Source: Paracoccaceae bacterium
GTDB lineage: Bacteria > Pseudomonadota > Alphaproteobacteria > Rhodobacterales > Rhodobacteraceae
NCBI GenBank assembly: GCA_007128865.1
Contig: SKWP01000227.1
Location: forward strand, 1-12,603
Direction of reading: 5' to 3'
Length of the DNA stretch: 12,603 nucleotides
The notes under the pieces are model-generated. The model was not told where the DNA came from. It ran no database searches and saw nothing but the letters and a program-made list of their open reading frames with translations. The position numbers and the translations under genes were made by a program. Shown here in pieces: positions 1 to 6,060 of this stretch (positions are counted from its first letter, which is position 1; each line of letters opens with the position of its first letter).

Positions 1-1
1 C

Positions 2-1222
2 GACACCGGCACGCCGGGCTGTGTGGCCGCGATTGCCTCGCTGCCGAGCATGGAATGGTTTTCGCGTCAGGATCTGACCGAGGTTGCCGCCCATAACCGC
101 CGGCTGGTGGACCGGATCATTACCCGCGCCGATGATCTTGGCCTGCCGCTGCATTCCCCGCGCGAGGCGGAACGGCGCGGTGGGGCGGTGATGATGCGGC
201 TTCCCGACAAGCCCGAAGCCGCGGCCGCCGTCGGCGCGCTGGGGGTCGAAGGCTATTCGGTCGATTTCCGCGGCCCGGTCCTGCGCATGTCGCCGGGTTT
301 CGTGACCGAGGAAGCCGCCGTCGATGCGGTCTTCGACATCATGCGCAGCGTGCTGGACCGCCGCCGCGGCCGCCTTGCCGGCCGCGCACAGGCCATGCCC
401 ACGGCGAAGGGAGACACCATGTCATCGAACGAAATCCTGGGCGGCCTCGGCGCCATGCTGCTTTCCGGAAGGGTCCGGGTGGTCGACTGCACCGCCGTGC
501 TCGGCCCCCGGACACCGATCCTGCGGCTGCCCGAGGATTTCGCCAGAAACACCCCGAAGGTCGAGATCCACAAGATCAGCGAATATGATGCCGATGGCCC
601 CTTCTTTGCCTGGAACTGGATGGTTCTGGGCGAACATTCCGGCACCCATTTCGATGCGCCGCACCACTGGCTTTCGGGGCGCGACTTTCCCGATGGATTT
701 ACCGACACGCTCGATGTGCAGCGTCTGATCGCGCCGGCCAATGTCATCGACTGTTCGCGCGAGGCTGCCGAAGACCCCGATTTCCTGCTGACGGCCGCGC
801 ATGTGAAGGCATGGGAGGCCGAACACGGCGAGATCGGACCGGGCGAATGGGTGCTGATGCGCACCGACTGGGACAGGCGTGCCCATGACGAAGCGCTGTT
901 TCTGAACGAAGACCCGGACCCCCACGAGGACGGCTCGCACAGCCCCGGGCCGAGCCCGGAATGCATCGATTACCTGCTGTCTCGCGGCATTGTCGGCTGG
1001 GGCACGCAATGCATCGGCACCGATGCAGGCATGGCCGGCAAGTTCAGCCCGCCCTATCCGGCGCATAACTTCCTGCACCGCGACAACTGCTTCGGCCTTG
1101 CCAGCCTGTGCAATCTCGACCAACTTCCACCCAAGGGGGCAATCCTGATCGCTGCGCCGCTCAGGATCGAACATGGCACCGGATCGCCGATCCGGGCCCT
1201 GGCACTGGTGCCGCAAGGCTGA
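2..1222 (+). CDS. Class V PLP enzyme C-terminus fused in frame to a cyclase-family hydrolase (5' partial)
   Basis: The reading frame is open from the first complete codon at position 2 to the TGA at 1220-1222, so the gene begins before the window. Up to about position 355 it encodes the C-terminal small domain of a fold-type I, class V PLP enzyme of the kynureninase/aminotransferase kind: a GTP motif at the very start, an AAHNRRLVDRII helix, and the closing 'LRMSPGFVTEEAAVDAV' segment, which matches the 'R-x-SP-x-x-x-T-x-x-x-I-D' end typical of that family. About 20 Arg/Ala-rich residues follow, then a complete cyclase domain. No stop codon separates the two, which is unusual for activities normally made as separate proteins. 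A good ribosome binding site just before position 419 means the cyclase may also be made alone; that product is listed separately. The PLP lysine and large domain are outside the window, so the substrate cannot be judged. Confidence 0.7.
   Translation, partial: DTGTPGCVAAIASLPSMEWFSRQDLTEVAAHNRRLVDRIITRADDLGLPLHSPREAERRGGAVMMRLPDKPEAAAAVGALGVEGYSVDFRGPVLRMSPGFVTEEAAVDAVFDIMRSVLDRRRGRLAGRAQAMPTAKGDTMSSNEILGGLGAMLLSGRVRVVDCTAVLGPRTPILRLPEDFARNTPKVEIHKISEYDADGPFFAWNWMVLGEHSGTHFDAPHHWLSGRDFPDGFTDTLDVQRLIAPANVIDCSREAAEDPDFLLTAAHVKAWEAEHGEIGPGEWVLMRTDWDRRAHDEALFLNEDPDPHEDGSHSPGPSPECIDYLLSRGIVGWGTQCIGTDAGMAGKFSPPYPAHNFLHRDNCFGLASLCNLDQLPPKGAILIAAPLRIEHGTGSPIRALALVPQG
419..1222 (+). CDS. Cyclase-family metal-dependent hydrolase (kynurenine formamidase/isatin hydrolase superfamily), internal start
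   Basis: From ATG 419, preceded by the Shine-Dalgarno-like GAAGGGAG, the frame gives a 267-residue protein, a normal full length for the family. The signature HxGTHxDxPxH is intact as HSGTHFDAPHH at residues 73-83 and supplies the metal ligands and catalytic His. A later His (residue 216) and the closing 'NLDQLPPKGA' segment also fit. The family hydrolyses cyclic or linear amides, for example N-formylkynurenine or isatin. The position 12 residues after His216, which is Glu in KynB-type formamidases and, as I recall, Gln in isatin hydrolase, is Ala228 here in 'GLASLCNL'. The substrate is therefore unknown. No signal peptide is seen, so it is probably cytoplasmic. It is followed after 4 bases by the IorA-like gene, suggesting co-translation. 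Whether it exists free or only as the C-terminal half of the fusion is undecided. Confidence 0.75.
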   Translation: MSSNEILGGLGAMLLSGRVRVVDCTAVLGPRTPILRLPEDFARNTPKVEIHKISEYDADGPFFAWNWMVLGEHSGTHFDAPHHWLSGRDFPDGFTDTLDVQRLIAPANVIDCSREAAEDPDFLLTAAHVKAWEAEHGEIGPGEWVLMRTDWDRRAHDEALFLNEDPDPHEDGSHSPGPSPECIDYLLSRGIVGWGTQCIGTDAGMAGKFSPPYPAHNFLHRDNCFGLASLCNLDQLPPKGAILIAAPLRIEHGTGSPIRALALVPQG

Positions 1223-1226
1223 GGCA

Positions 1227-3386
1227 ATGGCCGAACGATCCTTCAAGGCCGAAGTCGAACATCTGCGCAAGGGCGCGGGCGAGACCTTCACCGGCGAAGG
1301 GATACTGGCGATCACCAAGGCGCTGCTGGAAAACGGCGTCGGTTATGTCGGCGGCTATCAGGGCGCGCCGATCAGCCATCTGATGGATGTGCTGGCCGAT
1401 GCAGAGGATCTGCTGACCGAACTTGGCGTGCGCTTCGAGGCGAATGCATCCGAGGCGGCGGCCGGGGCGATGCTGGCGGCCTCGGTCCACTATCCGATCC
1501 GCGGCGCGGTCACCTTCAAGGGGCCGGTGGGGGTGAATGTGGCCTCGGACGCGCTGGCCAACCTGTCGTCCAGCGGTGTCACCGGCGGCGCGTTGATCAT
1601 CGTGGGCGAGGATTATGGCGAGGGCTCCAGCATCATGCAGGAGCGCAGCCACGCCTTTGCCATGAAATCGCAGTTCTGGCTGCTGGACCCGCGCCCAAAC
1701 CTGCCTTCGATCGTCAAGGCGGTGGGGGACGGGTTCGATCTCAGCGAGGCGTCCGGCACCCCCGCCATGCTGATGCTGCGCATCCGCGCCTGCCATGTGA
1801 CGGGCCAGTTCGAAACCCGCGACAACCGCCGCCCGCCGCTGACCGTGGCCGAGGCGCTGTCGGCCCCGCGGCGCGAGGTATCGCGCATCGTCCTGCCGCC
1901 GATGTCCTACGCCCAGGAACAGGACAAGATCGCCAACCGCTGGCCCGCCGCGCTGCGCTTCATCCGCGACCACGGCCTGAACGAGGTCTTCGGCCCCGAT
2001 CAGGCGCCCGTCGGCATCATCTGCCAGGGCGGCATGTACAATGGCGTGGTCCGCGCGCTGCAGCGGCTGGGGCTGGCGGATATGCATGGCAACACTCAGG
2101 TGCCGATCTACTGCCTGAACGTGACCTATCCGATCGTGCCCGAGGAATTCCTCGGCTTCTGCGCCGGCAAGGATGCGGTGCTGGTCGTCGAGGAAGGCCA
2201 GCCGGAATTCATCGAGCAGCAGCTGGCGACCCATCTGCTGCGTGCAGGCATGCCGACGCGGCTGCATGGCAAGGATATCCTGCCCATGGCCGGCGAATAT
2301 ACCGGCAAGGTGATGCTGGACGGGATCGAGGGCTTCCTGCGCCGCGCCGCGCCCGATCAGCTGCCGGCGCAGGTCCGTGCCCCGAATGCCGAGGCACCGG
2401 TCATCCCCGACCTGTCGCAAACCGTTCCCGCCCGCCCGCCGGGTTTCTGTATCGGCTGTCCTGAACGGCCCGTCTTTGCGGCCCTCAAGCTGGTGCAGAA
2501 GGAACTGGGCGAACACCAGATCTCTGCCGATATCGGCTGCCACCTGTTCGGCTCGCTGCCGCCCTTCAACATCGGGGGCGCGACGATGGGCTACGGGCTC
2601 GGCCCGGCATCCAACGGCGCCTTTGACGGCGGGCGCGCGGCCGGCGGGGGCAAGCGGCCGATCTCGATCATCGGCGATGGCGGGTTCTGGCACAACGGGC
2701 TGACCTCGAGCTTTGGCAACATGACCTTCAACAAGGCCGATGCCGTGGCCGTGGTGGTGGACAATTTCTATTCTGCCGCGACCGGGGGGCAGGATATCCT
2801 GTCCTCGCGCGCGGAAAACCCCACCAAGGCCACCAACCACCCGATCGCAAAGGCCCTGCGGGGCATCGGCATCGGCTGGGTGCGCCAGATCGACCGCACC
2901 TATGACGTGGCGCGGATGCGCGACACCCTGCGCGAGGCACTGACATCCGGTTTGCCGGGGCCGAAGGTGATCGTGGCCTCAAGCGAATGCATGCTGAACC
3001 GCCAGCGCCGCGAAAAACCCCGGCGCGCGCAGGCGATAAGGGAAGGCCGCAGGGTCGAGGCCCCGCGCTTTGGCGTGGACGCGGCCATCTGCACCGGCGA
3101 TCACGCCTGCATGCGGCTTTCGGGCTGCCCTTCGCTGAGCCTGAAGACGCTGGACGACCCGCTGCGCGACGATCCGGTGGCCAGCATCGACCACAGCTGC
3201 GTCGGCTGCGGCAATTGCGGCGAGGTGGCCGAGGCGGCAATCCTGTGCCCGTCGTTCTACGAGGCCCGCGTCGTGCACAACCCCGGCCTGTGGGAACGCC
3301 GGCTGAACCGCTGGCGACAGGCCGCCATCGGCTGGCTGATGCGCCGGCGCGAACAGCGGCGGCTGCGTTTCGGGGGCGCGGGGTGA
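1227..3386 (+). CDS. iorA: Indolepyruvate:ferredoxin oxidoreductase-type 2-oxoacid oxidoreductase, alpha subunit
   Basis: This 719-residue thiamine-diphosphate enzyme subunit should, with the next gene, convert an aryl- or other 2-oxoacid plus CoA to acyl-CoA and CO2, passing electrons to ferredoxin. An N-terminal PYR-type domain (about residues 20-240) carries the presumed cofactor-activating Glu76 in 'ANASEAAAG'. CIGCPERP at 408-415 precedes the TPP-binding domain, which has GDG at 483-485 and 'DNFYSAATGGQ' at 512-522. The C-terminus holds an iron-sulfur domain: C-x5-C-x5-CP (Cys622, 628, 634) and C-x2-C-x2-C-x9-CP (Cys658, 661, 664, 674). The first motif has Asp where a fourth Cys is expected, which I believe is common in proteobacterial members. 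ATG 1227 is chosen because AAGG lies 9 bases before it and it just follows the previous stop; an ATG at 1173 would overlap the cyclase by 50 bases and add 18 unlikely residues. Substrate specificity is not proven by sequence. Confidence 0.88.
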   Translation: MAERSFKAEVEHLRKGAGETFTGEGILAITKALLENGVGYVGGYQGAPISHLMDVLADAEDLLTELGVRFEANASEAAAGAMLAASVHYPIRGAVTFKGPVGVNVASDALANLSSSGVTGGALIIVGEDYGEGSSIMQERSHAFAMKSQFWLLDPRPNLPSIVKAVGDGFDLSEASGTPAMLMLRIRACHVTGQFETRDNRRPPLTVAEALSAPRREVSRIVLPPMSYAQEQDKIANRWPAALRFIRDHGLNEVFGPDQAPVGIICQGGMYNGVVRALQRLGLADMHGNTQVPIYCLNVTYPIVPEEFLGFCAGKDAVLVVEEGQPEFIEQQLATHLLRAGMPTRLHGKDILPMAGEYTGKVMLDGIEGFLRRAAPDQLPAQVRAPNAEAPVIPDLSQTVPARPPGFCIGCPERPVFAALKLVQKELGEHQISADIGCHLFGSLPPFNIGGATMGYGLGPASNGAFDGGRAAGGGKRPISIIGDGGFWHNGLTSSFGNMTFNKADAVAVVVDNFYSAATGGQDILSSRAENPTKATNHPIAKALRGIGIGWVRQIDRTYDVARMRDTLREALTSGLPGPKVIVASSECMLNRQRREKPRRAQAIREGRRVEAPRFGVDAAICTGDHACMRLSGCPSLSLKTLDDPLRDDPVASIDHSCVGCGNCGEVAEAAILCPSFYEARVVHNPGLWERRLNRWRQAAIGWLMRRREQRRLRFGGAG

Positions 3387-4921
3387 CGCCCCTGCCGCAA
3401 AACGTCCGCGCCATTCCCGACGGCCACCTGCCCGGCGGCATCATCAAGCTTGCCATCATGGCTGTCGGCGGCCAGGGCGGCGGTGTGCTGACCGGCTGGA
3501 TCGAGGCGCTGGCCCGGTCGCAGGGCCTTGCAGTGCAGGCCACCAGCGTTGCGGGCGTGGCGCAGCGTACCGGCGCGACGATCTATTACATCGAGATCGC
3601 GCAGGCTGACGGCGGCACCCCGGTCCTGGCGCTGGCCCCTTCGGCGGGCGATGTGGACATCGTGATCGCAGCCGAGATGATGGAGGTCGGTCGCGCCATC
3701 CTGCGCGGCCTTGTCACGCCGGACCGGACGGTGCTGATCGGCTCGACCCACCGCGCGCTGGCGGTCAGCGAAAAGACGGCGCCGGGCGATGGCATCGCCG
3801 ATGCCGAAGAGGTCCGGGCGGCCGCCGAAATCGCGGCGCGCAGGCTGATCCTGGCAGATTTCGATCAGCTGGCGGTGGACGCGGGATCGATCATTTCCGC
3901 CAGCCTGTTCGGGGCGCTGGCGGGTTCGGGCGCCCTGCCCTTTCCCCGCACGGCTTACGAGGCGGCGATCCGCGCCGGGGGCAAGGGCGTCGATGCCAGC
4001 CTGCGCGCCTTTGACGCCGGTTTTACTGCGGCCCGGGCGGGGGGTGCCGATGCGCATCCGGGCGAGGCCCCTGCCCCTGCGCCCCCCTCGCCGCAAGGCC
4101 CCGCGCCGCTGCTGACCGCATGGCAACGGCTGGAGGATCGCGCCCGTGCCCTGCCCGCACCGGTGCAGGGCATGGCCATGGCCGGGTTGCAAAAGGTGGT
4201 GGCGTTTCAGGATCCGGCATACGGCGCCGAATACCTTGACCGGCTGGACCGCGTGCTGGCGCTGGACCGGACCGGCGATCACGCGCTGACCCGGCAAGCG
4301 GCCAAGCATATCGCCAATGCCATGGCCTATGACGACGTGATGCGGGTGGCCGATGAAAAGACCCGAAGCACGCGCTTTGGCCGTATCCGCGCCGAAATGG
4401 GGGCCGGTGAGGTGATGCAGTTGACCGACTATACCCATCCCCGCGGCGAAGAGATCGTGTCGATCCTGCCGGCCGGGCTGGGCCGGTGGGTTCATGCCCG
4501 GCCGCGCCTTGTGGCCTGGATCGACCGCCGCGTGAACCGTGGCCGGCGCCTGCGGACCGACCGGCTGCGGCCGTTCCTGCAATTGTGGCTGATCGCGGGG
4601 CTAAGGCGCTGGCGCCGCGGCACCCTGCGCCATGCGCAGGAGATGCGCCATCTCGAAGCCTGGCTGAACACGGCAATGGCCCAGGCAGACCGCGACCCGG
4701 CGTTTGCAATCGAAATCCTCTGCGCCCGGCGTCTGATAAAGGGCTATTCCGATACCCATGCCCGCGGCATGTCGAAATTCGACCGGGTCATGGAAGGGGT
4801 CGCATGTGTTGCCGGGCGCAAGGACGCGGCAGACTGGACCCGCCGGCTGGTCACCGCCGCGCTTGCCGATGAAGACGGCAAGGTGCTCGATGGCGCCCTG
4901 CGAACCATCCGCTCGTTCTGA
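3383..4921 (+). CDS. iorB: Indolepyruvate oxidoreductase beta subunit-like protein with DUF6537-type C-terminal domain
   Basis: This 512-residue protein is the partner of the preceding alpha subunit. Its N-terminal quarter is the gamma-type domain of 2-oxoacid:ferredoxin oxidoreductases: GGQGG at residues 29-33 and VAQRTGAT at 59-66, followed by a Y-Y-x-E. A low-complexity Ala/Pro-rich linker (roughly residues 220-245) leads to a long helical C-terminal region resembling DUF6537, including 'LIKGYSDTHARG' near residue 455, a segment I associate with the long proteobacterial IorB form; archaeal IorB proteins are only about 200 residues. The start is a GTG at 3383 whose last three bases overlap the alpha-subunit TGA (GTGA, 3383-3386), a classic translational-coupling arrangement that favours 1:1 synthesis. 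The frame is open further upstream, but those codons lie inside the alpha gene. The stop is followed by 40 non-coding bases before the next gene. Confidence 0.86.
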   Translation: MTPLPQNVRAIPDGHLPGGIIKLAIMAVGGQGGGVLTGWIEALARSQGLAVQATSVAGVAQRTGATIYYIEIAQADGGTPVLALAPSAGDVDIVIAAEMMEVGRAILRGLVTPDRTVLIGSTHRALAVSEKTAPGDGIADAEEVRAAAEIAARRLILADFDQLAVDAGSIISASLFGALAGSGALPFPRTAYEAAIRAGGKGVDASLRAFDAGFTAARAGGADAHPGEAPAPAPPSPQGPAPLLTAWQRLEDRARALPAPVQGMAMAGLQKVVAFQDPAYGAEYLDRLDRVLALDRTGDHALTRQAAKHIANAMAYDDVMRVADEKTRSTRFGRIRAEMGAGEVMQLTDYTHPRGEEIVSILPAGLGRWVHARPRLVAWIDRRVNRGRRLRTDRLRPFLQLWLIAGLRRWRRGTLRHAQEMRHLEAWLNTAMAQADRDPAFAIEILCARRLIKGYSDTHARGMSKFDRVMEGVACVAGRKDAADWTRRLVTAALADEDGKVLDGALRTIRSF

Positions 4922-4961
4922 CGTCACGCAAGCGCACAACGCCCGCCACCGGAAACAGGAA

Positions 4962-5387
4962 ATGGACAAGCCCATGAGCGATACCGCCCCGAATGCCCGC
5001 CCGCCCTATCGTGTGCTCCTGCTGGGTGCGGCAACACCGGGCTGGTATGCGGCCGATGCCGAAGAACGCCGCGAAAGGGCCCTGCCGCGGCTTGTGGAGG
5101 TCTGCGCGGGGTGGGTCGACAGGGGTGCGCGGCTGATCACCACGCTGGATGACGATATCCTCAAGGTCGGCCAGCCCGCGGCCGATGATTTCACCTGGTA
5201 TCTGGTCTATGAGGTCGATGACCTGCAAACCGTGTCCGACATGCTGCACGATTTCCGCATCGAAGTTGACGGCGCGCGGCTGGATCGCTGGTTCCGGCTC
5301 GAAGCCCGCATCTGCCGGCCGTTCTTTCCCATAGAGCCGATCAGCCAAAGCGCAGCCAGCCGGCCCGTTCCTGCAGGGCGGCAATGA
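4962..5387 (+). CDS. Small conserved-looking protein, possibly distant IacB/darcynin-like
   Basis: This 141-residue cytoplasmic-looking protein is the last gene of the plus-strand operon. The N-terminus is polar and Pro-rich; the body starts with a hydrophobic beta strand (YRVLLLGAATPGWY), then an ERR-containing helix, 'ARLITTLDDDILKVG', and 'FTWYLVYEVDDLQTVSDMLHDF'. This strand-helix-strand layout suggests a ferredoxin-like alpha/beta sandwich. The 'VLLL-x-x-ATP-x-W ... ERR' opening recalls IacB/darcynin-type small proteins linked to aromatic degradation, but I rate that resemblance as weak, and no catalytic residues can be named. ATG 4962 is preferred because GGAA lies 7 bases upstream; ATG 4974 is a possible alternative giving 137 residues. 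The final 15 or so codons overlap the end of the opposing minus-strand gene, so its tail (Ala/Pro/Arg-rich) may not be under normal constraint. Confidence 0.7.
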   Translation: MDKPMSDTAPNARPPYRVLLLGAATPGWYAADAEERRERALPRLVEVCAGWVDRGARLITTLDDDILKVGQPAADDFTWYLVYEVDDLQTVSDMLHDFRIEVDGARLDRWFRLEARICRPFFPIEPISQSAASRPVPAGRQ

Positions 5388-6060
5388 TGGCCGTGGCAAC
5401 CGGGTGTTGCCTGTCGGGCGAAAGGTCGAACCGGGCCTCGGTCTCGATCAGCGTGCCGGGCATGCGGTACTGCAGCGCCAGGACTTGGGGGCTTCCGGCC
5501 TGAGTGCAGGTCAGACGAACCGAGGTGGCCGCGATGCCCGGCCCGGCGAGGGCAGCGGCTGTTGCGGTGTTGAGATGATCGGGAAAGCGCAGCGCAGCCT
5601 CGGCCAGCGGCCCGTCGAAAACGGGGCCTGGCGCGGGGCCAAGGCCGGGTGCGGATTGCCGGACCAGCAGCCGCACCGGGGTTTCCCGGGGCCACCGCGC
5701 CGGGCCGGCAAGGGTGGCAGTGAAAAGACGCAGGCGGTTGCCACTGGCCTGAGCCACCCGGCGCAGGCGTTCGGCAAACGCGGTGTCGGCCAGCGCCGCG
5801 GCGCCGACCGTCCAGAGATCACCCTCGGCAAGCAGTCTTTCGCCATGGTCGCGCAGGGCGCCGGGGCCGGCGGTGTCGATGGTCAGGGGTGCCGGTTGCC
5901 AGCCGCATGCCCCCCTTCCGATCAGCTCTTGCAGGCGGTAGCCGGGGGCGTTCGACAGCCATTCGGCCACGGCTGCGCCAATCCGGCCCTGCCCGACAAG
6001 ATTGACAGCCGCCGCACGGCCCGCCCCGCCGGTGCCGGCAGGACGGGCCGGGTTCGTCAC
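5341..6060 (-). CDS. L-aspartate dehydrogenase-like oxidoreductase (NadX/DUF108 family), atypical
   Basis: The 239-residue protein has an N-terminal NAD(P)-binding Rossmann fold with GQGRIG at residues 23-28, followed by the family landmarks 'DLWTVGAAALAD' (81-92, equivalent to the S-V-G-A-L-A-D segment) and 'FPDHLNTATAAALAG' (159-173, equivalent to F-P-x-N-x-N-x-A-x-x-x-x-L-A-G). Canonical members oxidise L-aspartate to iminoaspartate or run the reductive amination. The His-Glu that normally follows the next strand is absent: the aligned stretch reads SPQVLAL, placing Leu194 at the His site. The reaction may therefore be a different amine/imine or hydroxyacid conversion. It starts with GTG at 6060, overlapping the binding-protein stop by 4 bases (GTGA, 6057-6060), and is the last gene of the minus operon. 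Its 3' end overlaps the convergent small gene by 47 bases. The family call is fairly sure; the substrate is not. Confidence 0.75.
   Translation of the reverse strand: MTNPARPAGTGGAGRAAAVNLVGQGRIGAAVAEWLSNAPGYRLQELIGRGACGWQPAPLTIDTAGPGALRDHGERLLAEGDLWTVGAAALADTAFAERLRRVAQASGNRLRLFTATLAGPARWPRETPVRLLVRQSAPGLGPAPGPVFDGPLAEAALRFPDHLNTATAAALAGPGIAATSVRLTCTQAGSPQVLALQYRMPGTLIETEARFDLSPDRQHPVATAIIAALQERAGWLRFG
5395..5411. terminator. Small stem-loop just after the plus operon, possible weak terminator
   Basis: GGCAAC (5395-5400) and GTTGCC (5406-5411) form a perfect 6-bp stem with a CGGGT loop, starting 8 bases after the plus-operon stop codon. No T-run follows, so it is not a standard intrinsic terminator. 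It could mark or stabilise the 3' end of the plus transcript. It also lies inside the coding region of the opposing gene, so it may be coincidental. Confidence 0.2.

Noticed and set aside
1173..1226. Upstream ATG for the IorA-like gene
   Set aside because: It would add 18 unconserved residues inside the cyclase gene; ATG 1227 has a placed AAGG and follows the cyclase stop directly.
1161..2840. Long minus-strand open frame across the IorA-like gene
   Set aside because: It is antisense to a gene with clear TPP and iron-sulfur motifs; its translation is His/Gln/Arg-rich with no recognisable domain, as expected for GC-rich shadow frames.
3257..4582. Long minus-strand open frame across the IorB-like gene
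   Set aside because: Antisense to a well-supported gene; composition (Arg, Gln, His, Gly) and lack of any motif mark it as a shadow.
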